Shown here piece after piece: positions 1-7,194 of a stretch of 8,409 nucleotides of DNA. Below the pieces are notes generated by a model, which was given only the letters and a program-made list of their open reading frames with translations, made no database searches and had not been told where the DNA came from. Made by a program: the position numbers and the translations under genes. This DNA is from Streptococcaceae bacterium (lineage in GTDB: Bacteria > Bacillota > Bacilli > Lactobacillales > Streptococcaceae), in the NCBI GenBank assembly GCA_009779335.1, contig WREM01000035.1, positions 1 to 8,409 on the forward strand, written 5' to 3'. Numbering within the stretch: the stretch's first letter is position 1; each line of letters opens with the position of its first letter.

Positions 1-927
1 AAGCATTTTTTTATACTCATTTTCTGTGAGGATTGCCATTTTCTTATCTAACTCATTCATATCCTCAACAACAAGACCAATATTTCGTGAAGATACCAAG
101 GGAGCATAAGGAGAGTCTTTAGTGACTATTACAGGAACGCCCGCAGCAAGGAATATAGATAGACTAAGAGGCGTGTCATATTGAGTATAGCTATCATTAA
201 CTGCAGATTCCTCAATAATATCTTCGCAGTTCACAAGACCAAAACCACCATCAATAAGTACTGGAATATCCTGCAAATCTGAAAGAGCAATAAACTCCGC
301 AGAATTTACTGAAGCATCTTCTGCAGTTGTTCCAAAAATTTCAAGTGGCAAATAACCTTTGTATTTTACACTTTCTACAGGACTTTCAGCCACATAATAA
401 AGTTTTTTAGAAAATTCTTTTTCTTGCAATGGACCCTGATATAAGAAATCCCACATATCCATTGTCATGATAGGTACATCTATTTTGTCCTGACGCAATC
501 TTTGTGACATTTTATTATTTGGCGTGATAATCGCATCAAATTTTCTTAGTAAATTAAGGAAAAAATCATCATCTACATTATATTCGTCATTTTTCCAAGG
601 AACAATCTCATGAACTAAGGCTACAATTTTTACACCAAATCTTTTTTTTAGTTCATCGATAAATTCCATCTGATAATTTAAATGTGCCCATAGTGGAAAT
701 TGCACAACAACAACATCATGAGCTTGAACAGAAAAAACTTGAGATTCAATCAATCGTAAGCGACGTTCCTTGTTATTGCTTAAACTTCTGAACGAGGTAT
801 AATTAAGTTCTCTAAATCCAATTTCTTCTGCCATTTTTACAGTATGATTAACACGTGAATAGAGCATTTCTGTTTTCTCTTCTCTCGTATTTCCTGTATT
901 TATTTTTGTTATCCAATAATTAGTCAT
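1..927 (-). CDS. Gtf3-like glycosyltransferase, second of a tandem pair, C-terminus off the window
   Basis: An open frame runs from ATG at 927 to the window edge without a stop, giving 309 codons. By comparison with its 361-residue neighbour, roughly 30-50 C-terminal residues are missing. It is a paralogue of the upstream gene: both begin MTN(Y)WIT, and both share an N-terminal block QFPLW (76-80), a VHEIVP block (104-109, matching VWDIIS), a DGGFG turn (226-230) and a DTPLSLSIFLAAGVP block (251-265). These fit the two-domain GT-B fold of Gtf3-type transferases, which move a sugar from a UDP-sugar onto a surface glycoprotein or glycan; the actual donor and acceptor here are unknown. The Lys of the neighbour's NPMKLS motif is Ser here, and the stretch after GGFG is poorly conserved, so specificity may differ or activity may be lost. 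No signal peptide or membrane segment is seen, so it is probably cytoplasmic. It starts 21 nt after the upstream stop with a GAAGG ribosome site, so the two are probably cotranscribed. Confidence 0.85.
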   Translation of the reverse strand, partial: MTNYWITKINTGNTREEKTEMLYSRVNHTVKMAEEIGFRELNYTSFRSLSNNKERRLRLIESQVFSVQAHDVVVVQFPLWAHLNYQMEFIDELKKRFGVKIVALVHEIVPWKNDEYNVDDDFFLNLLRKFDAIITPNNKMSQRLRQDKIDVPIMTMDMWDFLYQGPLQEKEFSKKLYYVAESPVESVKYKGYLPLEIFGTTAEDASVNSAEFIALSDLQDIPVLIDGGFGLVNCEDIIEESAVNDSYTQYDTPLSLSIFLAAGVPVIVTKDSPYAPLVSSRNIGLVVEDMNELDKKMAILTENEYKKML

Positions 928-948
928 TGAATTCTGCCTTCTATATCC

Positions 949-2034
949 TTATATTTCACTTAATCCATCAACATAGCCGAGTCGCATGATTCTCACTGCC
1001 TCAAGACAAGCACGTTGAGCAAAGTGCCCTCTGGAGACTGCTTGTTGCCACGGTCTCAGATTTTCAAGAATTTGTCTATAATCCGCTTCTGTCATTTTGT
1101 CTAAAATTTCATCAATTTCATTCAAATCATCTATTACTAAACCGATATTTTGTTCTTTTACCCAGCCTGCATGTGCAGAATTTGAACGCACAATTGGTGG
1201 AAGCCCCGATGCAATATATTGAGAAAGTTTCATTGGATTATTGTACTCTCCATACTTGACCATCCCCGGATATACTCCACCTCGCCCATAAGCGACAACT
1301 CCAAATCCCCCTTCATAAATGGCAGGAATTTCATCTGTGAATTTTTGTCCCAAGAAATGAAAATTATCTGGATGAGGCTTATACTCTCCATTTTCTTCTT
1401 TCATTGCCCAATCTGGACCAATAAAGTAAAAATCAGTTTTTGCCTTATAATCTTCTACCATGGTAGGATTAATTCCTGTTGCAGTAAAATAAAGGCGTTT
1501 CAAGAATTTTCTTTCTTTCAGTGTATTACTATAAAGAATATCTGTAACCCCTAGTGGCATAATCGGACATTTAACCCCACCAAGCGTTCTGAGACGTTTG
1601 GCAATTTTGGGGTTAGCAGCCATGACTAGATTAAATTTAGACAAGAACCACAATGAAATATCTCCACTGTAATCACGTTCCCTATCATCATGCACCCAAG
1701 AGATAATATCCCAAACATAAGCAGCGATTTTCACATTAGGAATATTTCTAATGGTATCAATAAACTGACCATCAAAGTTATTGTTGTTAACCCAAGTGGG
1801 ATACTGAAATATGACGGTATCTCCAGGTTTTACCCCTGCAACTAGTCCTTCAATACGTGTTTGTCGTCCTTGCCAACCTTCTTCTCGCATTTGATGGCTG
1901 TTATACCTTGGATAACTCAACACTTTAAACCCTACTTTTTCTGCCGCACGAGCAGCCTCTTGATTGGCAATTAATCCACTTGCTGTTTTGCTTTTCCATT
2001 CATTTTCTGAAATTCCTGTAATCCAATTTGTCAT
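949..2034 (-). CDS. Gtf3-like glycosyltransferase (galactofuranosyl/glucosyl transferase family)
   Basis: This is a complete 361-residue soluble protein. The pattern FQYPTW (76-81), followed by FDGQFID, VKIAAYVWDI (101-110), EGGFGVV (241-247) and YNNPMKLSQYIASGLP (264-279), resembles Gtf3 of oral streptococci and proteins annotated as beta-1,6-galactofuranosyltransferases. In that family the N-terminal domain is thought to bind acceptor and the C-terminal domain the UDP-sugar. Gtf3 adds glucose to GlcNAc on serine-rich adhesins, but no adhesin or GtfA/GtfB partner is visible here, so cell-wall polysaccharide or glycoprotein modification is inference only. ATG at 2034 is preceded by GGAAGGG about 9 nt upstream. 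The gene begins 62 nt after the tRNA-Cys gene, with no convincing promoter or terminator in between, and is followed by its own paralogue. The family call is good; the substrate is unknown. Confidence 0.87.
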   Translation of the reverse strand: MTNWITGISENEWKSKTASGLIANQEAARAAEKVGFKVLSYPRYNSHQMREEGWQGRQTRIEGLVAGVKPGDTVIFQYPTWVNNNNFDGQFIDTIRNIPNVKIAAYVWDIISWVHDDRERDYSGDISLWFLSKFNLVMAANPKIAKRLRTLGGVKCPIMPLGVTDILYSNTLKERKFLKRLYFTATGINPTMVEDYKAKTDFYFIGPDWAMKEENGEYKPHPDNFHFLGQKFTDEIPAIYEGGFGVVAYGRGGVYPGMVKYGEYNNPMKLSQYIASGLPPIVRSNSAHAGWVKEQNIGLVIDDLNEIDEILDKMTEADYRQILENLRPWQQAVSRGHFAQRACLEAVRIMRLGYVDGLSEI

Positions 2035-2096
2035 TGATTTTTTCCCTTCCAGTTATAGCTTTCTTACATTTTAATCATTCATTTTATGATTTTTTA

Positions 2097-2167
<71 letters not shown>

Positions 2168-2178
2168 ATAACACTCCA

Positions 2179-2207
2179 ATTATAGCGAAAATCTGCCATT
2201 TTTGCAA
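2179..2207 (-). promoter_or_regulatory. Promoter of the tRNA-Cys gene
   Basis: On the minus strand TTGCAA (-35, 2202-2207) and a perfect TATAAT (-10, 2179-2184) are separated by 17 nt. The expected start point near 2172 would leave about 5 nt before the mature tRNA at 2167. The promoter sits just beyond the arc terminator, making the tRNA independent of arginine deiminase transcription. With no terminator seen after the tRNA, it may also serve the two glycosyltransferase genes. Confidence 0.75.
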
Positions 2208-2220
2208 GTTAGAGTATTAG

Positions 2221-2252
2221 AAAAATAAAAGAGCCATCTTCCCATGGCTCTT
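2221..2252 (-). terminator. Rho-independent terminator of the arc operon
   Basis: Immediately after the arcC stop codon the minus strand has a perfect 9-bp stem, AAGAGCCAT paired with ATGGCTCTT (2229-2252), around the 6-nt loop GGGAAG, followed by a T-rich run with one A (TTATTTTT). The opposite strand also ends in a T-rich stretch, so the element might work in both directions, though no convergent gene is present. Confidence 0.9.
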
Positions 2253-2255
2253 ATT

Positions 2256-3200
2256 TTAATTAGGTACAACAGTTGTTCCTGAACCTGTTTCAAGAAAATT
2301 TCCTAAGTTTTCTAACGAGGTAATCGTTGCAGATTTCCCAGTCATTTCTACAAAAGATAGGGCTGCTTGAACCTTAGGTAACATAGAACCTGCAGCAAAT
2401 TGTCCTTGTTCTATATAGGTTTTCATTTGATTTATCGTTACTTTTTCAAGTTTTTCTTGATTTTCTTTATTGTAGTTGACATAAACATTATCCACAGCAG
2501 TAAGAATAAGCAAATCATCTGCATTAACAAGTTGAGCAAGTTTAGCAGCTGAGAAATCTTTATCAATAACTGCTTCTACACCTTCATAAAGTCCGTTTTC
2601 TTTTGCGACAGGTATTCCACCTCCACCAGACGCAATAGTTAAGGCTCCGGATTCAACTAAGGCTTGAACCGCTTGACTTTCTACAATTTCACTTGGAATA
2701 GGAGAAGGCACAACACGACGATAACCACGCCCTGAATCTTCTACAAAGACCCATGTTGGATTGATTTCTTGCATTTCATTTTTTTGATTTTCATCATAAA
2801 ATGGACCAATAGGTTTCGTTGGATTTTGAAAGGCAGGATCTGCCTTATCTACTACTGTCCGTGTAACTAGAGCAGCAACTGCTTTATTTTCTATTCCATT
2901 TTCTTTGAATGCTTTAGTGAAGGCTTTTGACATCCAATACCCTATTTCTCCTTGGGTCATAGCACCTACCGTATCAAGTGGCATTGCTGGATTTTTCTCA
3001 CTGTCTGAACCTAATTGTTGCAAAAGTAAATTCCCAACTTGAGGCCCATTTCCATGTGTAACAACTAGCTCATGCCCTGCTTTAATTAATTTAACAAGAT
3101 GATGAGCTGTTGTTTCTAATGCTTTTTCTTGTGCTTGAGCAGTAGGATCATCTGTCAAGATGGCATTCCCTCCCAAGGCTACAACATATCTTTTTACCAT
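2256..3200 (-). CDS. arcC: Carbamate kinase, last enzyme of the arginine deiminase pathway
   Basis: ArcC transfers phosphate from carbamoyl phosphate to ADP, giving ATP plus carbamate that breaks down to CO2 and ammonia; this is the energy-yielding step of arginine fermentation in the cytoplasm. The 314 residues match the family's usual length. Visible family signatures are VVALGGNAIL near the start (6-15), THGNGPQVGNLL (48-59), VTRTVVD (112-118), SGGGGIP (191-197), DKDFSAAKLA (213-222) and AGSMLPKV (270-277), all typical of the amino acid kinase fold of carbamate kinases. ATG at 3200 has an AGGA ribosome site about 8 nt upstream and lies 21 nt after arcD, so it belongs to the same operon. 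It is the last arc gene here, since a terminator follows directly. Only one copy is seen, whereas L. lactis (from memory) carries two arcC genes in tandem. Confidence 0.97.
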   Translation of the reverse strand: MVKRYVVALGGNAILTDDPTAQAQEKALETTAHHLVKLIKAGHELVVTHGNGPQVGNLLLQQLGSDSEKNPAMPLDTVGAMTQGEIGYWMSKAFTKAFKENGIENKAVAALVTRTVVDKADPAFQNPTKPIGPFYDENQKNEMQEINPTWVFVEDSGRGYRRVVPSPIPSEIVESQAVQALVESGALTIASGGGGIPVAKENGLYEGVEAVIDKDFSAAKLAQLVNADDLLILTAVDNVYVNYNKENQEKLEKVTINQMKTYIEQGQFAAGSMLPKVQAALSFVEMTGKSATITSLENLGNFLETGSGTTVVPN

Positions 3201-3221
3201 ATTTTTTTCCTGTTCTATTTA

Positions 3222-4682
3222 TTAAATTCCTAAAAGACCTCTTAGTCCATATTTATCAGCCAATAAACCTACAATGGCTATTACTGCTAAAACAACAAGT
3301 ACAATCATCGCTATAATCTCCACAGTTGAGACTTTGTTTTTGTTTTCTCTTTTTGCTTGGAAGTAGAAAATTAGTCCTACAGCATATAGAATTGTGGACA
3401 TCCATACAAATTGCCATCCTGAGAGCCAAAGTGCAATCACTTGAAAGGCAACTGCAATGAATCCTATGATTATCCCTTTAGCTGATTTATCTCCGAATCC
3501 TTTTTTCATCATATAGGCACCAACCAGTGCATAACAAATCATGATACAAGCAGTACAGAGATAAACCATAACATTGTAAGCATTAGCTACGAAGAAAGTA
3601 ATAATCAAGAAAACTTGAACAAAAATCTGCGTTAACCATAGTGAGTGAGCAGGGGCATTATTTTTATTTAATACGCCGAACCATTTTGGAAGAAGTTTTT
3701 GATCAGCCAGTTGACTTGTTGATTCCACTGGCAACATGGTCCATGACAACCAAGCTCCCAATAAAGAAATGACAAGTCCCACTGCCATGAGTCCACCACC
3801 AAAATTACCAATCATGTCTTTTAGCATATAGACAAGTCCAGGCGTTTGTACAGACGCAAGTTGACTTTGGCTATAATATCCAAAAGGTAAGAGAGAGAGA
3901 AGAACATAAATTACGAGAAGTGTGATCAATCCAAGAATAGTTGCACGACCTGCATCTGATTTTTTCTTGGCACGATTTCCCATCATGGCTGCTCCTTCAA
4001 TCCCCACAAAGACCCAAATCATAACCATAAGCGAACTTTTAACTTGGTCTAAAAGACCATTTGAGGTCATTGCCCCTTTGGTTTCAATCATTCCTTGTGC
4101 GTTGGTAGATAAGTTTGACCAGAAGTGAGCTGTAAAGACACCTGCCTTAAACATGACAATTCCTACAATCATAAAAACAAAGATAGGAATCAATTTGCAT
4201 ACTAAGACGATAGCATTGATCACCGCTGCGGATTCTACCCCTTTACTTACAAGTAGAGTCAAAAGCCACGAAATAATCGACACTGTAATAACTGCGATAA
4301 CCGTTAAACTTCCATTTTTATCTGTGAATACTCCGTGAAAGAAGTAATCCACAGAAGTCATCATAAGTACAGCAAAGGCAATATTACCAAACCATGCAGA
4401 AAGCCAATATCCCCAACCGGATAAGAAACCGACCAAATCTCCGAATCCTTCTCTGGCATAATCAGATACTCCTGATAATTCTGGTTTATTGACCACCAAA
4501 TGATTAAGACTCAAAACAAGACATAAGAGTCCTATTCCTACAAATAACCACGAAACGATGACACCACCCGGCGTCGCACCACTAGCTAGATCATTGGCAA
4601 GGTTAAATACTCCTCCCCCAATAGCTCCAGATACGATAATGGCAACAAGGGCCATGAGACTCATCCCTTTTTTATTTTCCAT
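3222..4682 (-). CDS. arcD: Arginine/ornithine antiporter
   Basis: ArcD is the membrane exchanger that takes up arginine and expels ornithine at no net energy cost, feeding ArcA. The 486-residue protein is strongly hydrophobic with about 12-13 predicted membrane segments (roughly 8-30, 40-62, 88-112, 125-145, 152-178, 216-232, 250-268, 296-317, 350-368, 372-392, 402-420, 424-442, 455-474). It carries the APC-superfamily motif SGAIGGGVF (18-26) in segment 1 and WVFVGIEGA (223-231) in segment 6, the two regions that line the substrate site in this family. The basic amino acid/polyamine antiporter branch fits both sequence and context between arcB and arcC. ATG at 4682 is preceded only by a weak GAGAG-type ribosome site 23 nt after the arcB stop, so initiation may be modest, as is common for membrane proteins. 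An internal ATG at residue 7 is a possible but less likely start. Confidence 0.96.
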   Translation of the reverse strand: MENKKGMSLMALVAIIVSGAIGGGVFNLANDLASGATPGGVIVSWLFVGIGLLCLVLSLNHLVVNKPELSGVSDYAREGFGDLVGFLSGWGYWLSAWFGNIAFAVLMMTSVDYFFHGVFTDKNGSLTVIAVITVSIISWLLTLLVSKGVESAAVINAIVLVCKLIPIFVFMIVGIVMFKAGVFTAHFWSNLSTNAQGMIETKGAMTSNGLLDQVKSSLMVMIWVFVGIEGAAMMGNRAKKKSDAGRATILGLITLLVIYVLLSLLPFGYYSQSQLASVQTPGLVYMLKDMIGNFGGGLMAVGLVISLLGAWLSWTMLPVESTSQLADQKLLPKWFGVLNKNNAPAHSLWLTQIFVQVFLIITFFVANAYNVMVYLCTACIMICYALVGAYMMKKGFGDKSAKGIIIGFIAVAFQVIALWLSGWQFVWMSTILYAVGLIFYFQAKRENKNKVSTVEIIAMIVLVVLAVIAIVGLLADKYGLRGLLGI

Positions 4683-4705
4683 AATATTTTATCTCTCTAT
4701 CTTTT

Positions 4706-5752
4706 TTAGTCTTTAAGTGCTGGTGCTTCTGGAATAAATAGATTTCCTAACGTAGCTGCCATGATTGCTTTGATAGAATGCATACGATTTTCTGCTTCTT
4801 CAAATTGGCGAGCATACTTAGAACGGAAGACTTCATCTGTTACTTCCATTTCTGTCAATCCATATTTTTCTTTAATTTCTTTACCGTATTCTGTTTCAGT
4901 ATCATGGAAAGCTGGAAGACAGTGCATGAAGATGAGTTTATCATCTGGAGTTCCTGTCATTTTCATCATATCCATAGTGATACGATACGGTGTGAGAAGT
5001 TCTACACGTTCTTCCCAGTTTGATTCTCCCATAGATACCCATACATCAGAATAAATAGCATTCGCTCCTTTAACACCTTCTTCAATGTTTGAAGTTGCGA
5101 GCGCTGTAGCTCCTGATTCTTGAGCAAATTTATGTGCAATATCCATGACTTCTTGGCTAGGGTGTAGTGAATCTGGTGCAACGATTGTTACACTTACTCC
5201 AAGCATTGCCCCTGTTACAATAAGAGAATTGGCCATATTATTACGACCATCCCCTACATAGACAAGTTTAAGTCCTTTGAGATATCCGAATTCTTCTTTT
5301 AATGTCATGTAATCAGCAATCATTTGAGTAGGATGCCATTCATCTGTTAAGCCATTCCATACTGGAACTCCAGAATATTTGGCAAGGTCTTCTACTTCTT
5401 CTTGTGAAAATCCACGACGTTCAATAGCATCAAACATTGAACCAAGTACTTTAGCTGTGTCTTCTGTTGATTCTTTAATCCCAAGTTGAATGTCATCTTT
5501 TCCAAGATATTCAGGATGAGCACCTAGATCAATGGCTGCGGTTGTAAATGCAGCACGTGTACGAGTAGATGTTTTAGCAAAAAGAAGAGCAATATTTTTT
5601 CCTTCAAGGTAATGGTGAGGAATATTATTTTTCTTGAGTGCTTTCAAATGAATGGCAAAATCCACAAGATATTGAATTTCAGCTGGTGTAAAGTCTTTTT
5701 CTGCAAGGAATGAACGTCCTTGGAAAATTGAGTTAATTTTTGGTGTTTGCAT
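4706..5752 (-). CDS. arcB: Ornithine carbamoyltransferase, catabolic (arginine deiminase pathway)
   Basis: In this setting ArcB runs the phosphorolysis of citrulline to ornithine and carbamoyl phosphate in the cytoplasm. At 348 residues it is close to family length. The carbamoyl-phosphate motif STRTR (62-66), HPTQ (140-143), the ornithine-side motif DVWVSMG (236-242) and the catalytic HCLP loop (277-280, Cys278) are intact, and the Arg that matches E. coli Arg106 is present in ERRGF (111-115). Two positions differ from the usual family sequence: the Glu in F-E-K-x-STRTR is Ala59, and G-R-M is GSM (104-106). DVWVSMG and SMG position favour ornithine over putrescine carbamoyltransferase. ATG at 5752 follows a strong AAGGAG site, 33 nt after arcA. 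Its place between arcA and arcD supports the catabolic rather than the biosynthetic (argF) role. Confidence 0.96.
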   Translation of the reverse strand: MQTPKINSIFQGRSFLAEKDFTPAEIQYLVDFAIHLKALKKNNIPHHYLEGKNIALLFAKTSTRTRAAFTTAAIDLGAHPEYLGKDDIQLGIKESTEDTAKVLGSMFDAIERRGFSQEEVEDLAKYSGVPVWNGLTDEWHPTQMIADYMTLKEEFGYLKGLKLVYVGDGRNNMANSLIVTGAMLGVSVTIVAPDSLHPSQEVMDIAHKFAQESGATALATSNIEEGVKGANAIYSDVWVSMGESNWEERVELLTPYRITMDMMKMTGTPDDKLIFMHCLPAFHDTETEYGKEIKEKYGLTEMEVTDEVFRSKYARQFEEAENRMHSIKAIMAATLGNLFIPEAPALKD

Positions 5753-5785
5753 TGTTTTCTCCTTAAAGTTAAATATTATAGTTTA

Positions 5786-7021
5786 TTAAATTTCATCACG
5801 CCAAATAGGTTGAGACATACAACGTGCCCCACCACGTCCACGTGCCAATTCACTGGATAGAATTTCATGAACTTTGATGCCATGTTTCTTCAAAAGTTCA
5901 ATGGTAACGTAGTTACGATCATAAGTTACAATCTCCCCAGGGGCAATAGCCAATGTATTTGACCCGTCATTCCATTGTTCACGAGGAGCAACGATTGGAT
6001 CTCCATCTCCACATTCAATCAAGTCAAGCTCTGAAAGGTTAAGTGCTTTTTTAAGTGCACTCTTCAAATCTGTCAAATGCTCAATTTCAATTTCATCTCC
6101 TTTTCCTGGGCGAAGAATGAAAACATTAATATTCCCTGCACCATCCATAATTCCAGGAAAAACTGTGAATTGATCATGGTTAATCATAGTGAATACTGTA
6201 TCTAAGTGCATCATCGCATGATTATGAGGGATTTCTACAGCCAGCACTTGGTCAAACGTTGATAATGGATTATCAAAAAGTTCTTTCGCTAAAGCTTGAA
6301 TAGATTTAGAGGAAGTACGTTCTGACACCCCAATAGCCACAGTATGTTTATTGAGTACAAGCTCATCTCCACCTTCAATACGTGTGGTATGATTACGATC
6401 TCGCCAAATTGGAGTATCTTTGAAACGTGGGTGATGAGCCATTACATATTCTGTAATTAATGATTCTGGTTGACGTGCAGGGAAAGTCATCTTGTTGATG
6501 GTCATTCCCACTCCCATGGAAGCCTGTGGATCACGTGTGAAATAAGCATTAGGCAAAGGATTAAGATAGAAATAATTCTCTGCATCTGATCCTGCCATAT
6601 CGCTTAAAAGTGTACGCTTAATATCTAGTTCTTTTTTACGCACACCTGCATAAATTTTATCTACCATATCTTTAGTGTTCATGGAAATAAAATACTCGCT
6701 CAAGGCATCAAAAGTCTTTCCTTGTCGATAACCCGCCTCTACCAAAAGGCGATTGAGAAATTCCTTTTTCACATCTGCTGAGGTATCAAATGCTTCTGTA
6801 GCAAGATTTTCAATGTAAAGCACTTCTGTTCCTGCATCTTTTAAAGTCTGTGCAAAATAATCATGCTCTTTTTGAGCAATTTTTAGATAAGGAATGTCAT
6901 CAAATAAGAGTTGATTCATCGTGTCTGGTGTGATGTTTTCTACTTCTGCACCTGGTCTGTGCAAAAGCACAGATTTCAATTTTCCAATTTCTGAATTAAC
7001 TTGAATTCCATTTTCTGTCAT
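5786..7021 (-). CDS. arcA: Arginine deiminase
   Basis: ArcA hydrolyses arginine to citrulline and ammonia, the first step of the pathway. With the start at 7021 the product is 411 residues, the family's normal size. The guanidino-modifying enzyme motifs are complete: FTRDP (161-165), RIEGGDE (214-220), HNHAMMHLDT (266-275) and the C-terminal nucleophile in RGGARCMSQP (Cys401). An in-frame ATG at 7072 would add 17 residues (MKPYGIS...), but an AAAGGAGA ribosome site at 7028-7035 lies 7 nt before the 7021 ATG inside that extension, and the family normally begins a few residues before VNSEIGKLKSVLLHRP, so 7021 is preferred. It is the first gene of arcABDC, directly behind the promoter and cre site. 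Nothing suggests damage or transfer. Confidence 0.97.
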   Translation of the reverse strand: MTENGIQVNSEIGKLKSVLLHRPGAEVENITPDTMNQLLFDDIPYLKIAQKEHDYFAQTLKDAGTEVLYIENLATEAFDTSADVKKEFLNRLLVEAGYRQGKTFDALSEYFISMNTKDMVDKIYAGVRKKELDIKRTLLSDMAGSDAENYFYLNPLPNAYFTRDPQASMGVGMTINKMTFPARQPESLITEYVMAHHPRFKDTPIWRDRNHTTRIEGGDELVLNKHTVAIGVSERTSSKSIQALAKELFDNPLSTFDQVLAVEIPHNHAMMHLDTVFTMINHDQFTVFPGIMDGAGNINVFILRPGKGDEIEIEHLTDLKSALKKALNLSELDLIECGDGDPIVAPREQWNDGSNTLAIAPGEIVTYDRNYVTIELLKKHGIKVHEILSSELARGRGGARCMSQPIWRDEI

Positions 7022-7027
7022 GTCATC

Positions 7028-7035
7028 TCTCCTTT
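7028..7035 (-). promoter_or_regulatory. Ribosome binding site that fixes the arcA start
   Basis: AAAGGAGA lies 7 nt (counted from AGGAG) upstream of the ATG at 7021. Because it falls inside the longer possible reading frame that starts at 7072, it argues for the shorter 411-residue ArcA. Confidence 0.85.
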
Positions 7036-7062
7036 TCAATTTACAAATTATAGAAATACCGT

Positions 7063-7090
7063 AAGGTTTCACTCGCGAAATGAAAACCTC
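7063..7090 (-). other. Hairpin in the arcA 5' untranslated leader
   Basis: In the roughly 87-nt leader, GAGGTTTTCA can pair with TGAAACCTT (about 8-9 bp with one bulged T and an end G.U), around a 9-nt loop containing TCGCGA. It is not followed by a T run, so it is not a terminator, and it lies about 28 nt before the ribosome site. A role in mRNA stability is possible; it could also be incidental. Confidence 0.4.
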
Positions 7091-7094
7091 TTTC

Positions 7095-7108
7095 TGTAAA
7101 CGTTTACA
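7095..7108 (-). promoter_or_regulatory. cre site (CcpA operator) of the arc operon
   Basis: TGTAAACGTTTACA is a perfect 14-nt palindrome matching the catabolite-responsive element consensus TGWAANCGNTNWCA at every position. It begins 6 nt downstream of the -10 box and covers the predicted start point near 7108, a position typical of repression by CcpA with phosphorylated HPr. CcpA repression of arginine deiminase operons by glucose is established in several lactic acid bacteria. Confidence 0.9.
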
Positions 7109-7114
7109 AAAAAT

Positions 7115-7143
7115 ATTATAACACCTTTATAAATTCAAATCAA
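7115..7143 (-). promoter_or_regulatory. arcA: Promoter of the arcABDC operon (extended -10)
   Basis: The minus strand shows TTGATT (-35, 7138-7143) and TATAAT (-10, 7115-7120) with a 17-nt spacer, plus TG one base before the -10 (TGTTATAAT). The predicted start is about 7108, giving a leader of about 87 nt. No other promoter is visible ahead of arcB, arcD or arcC. Confidence 0.82.
7129..7142 (-). promoter_or_regulatory. Possible ARG-box half-site (ArgR/AhrC)
   Basis: TTGAATTTATAAAG overlapping the -35 region matches one half (TTGAAT plus an AT-rich centre) of the ArgR/AhrC operator TGAATWWWWATTCA, but the second half is absent. ArgR-type proteins control arc genes in lactococci, so a site here is expected, yet AT-rich DNA produces such half-matches by chance. 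Confidence 0.25.
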
Positions 7144-7194
7144 ACATTTTCATTTTCTATTGATCAATCCAGACTATAAAGGTTTTTTGACAAT

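Noticed and set aside
1219..1554. 111-codon open frame on the plus strand
   Set aside because: It lies wholly antisense to a well-supported glycosyltransferase, has no family resemblance, and has a Phe/Ile/Cys-rich composition typical of a shadow frame.
2035..2096. Promoter or terminator between tRNA-Cys and the glycosyltransferase
   Set aside because: Only a TATAAC-like hexamer without a matching -35 and no stable hairpin with a T run could be found.
3922..4338. Two short plus-strand frames (68 and 61 codons)
   Set aside because: Both are antisense to arcD membrane segments, with no ribosome site or recognisable product.
4761..5054. Two overlapping plus-strand frames (97 and 81 codons)
   Set aside because: They overlap each other in different frames and are antisense to arcB, so they are chance frames.
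7047..7052. Second TATAAT in the arcA leader as a downstream promoter
   Set aside because: No acceptable -35 is found 16-18 nt upstream, and the start would fall almost on the ribosome site.
7022..7072. 17-residue N-terminal extension of ArcA from ATG at 7072
   Set aside because: The strong ribosome site lies inside it, the leader hairpin overlaps it, and the family starts at the position given by the ATG at 7021.
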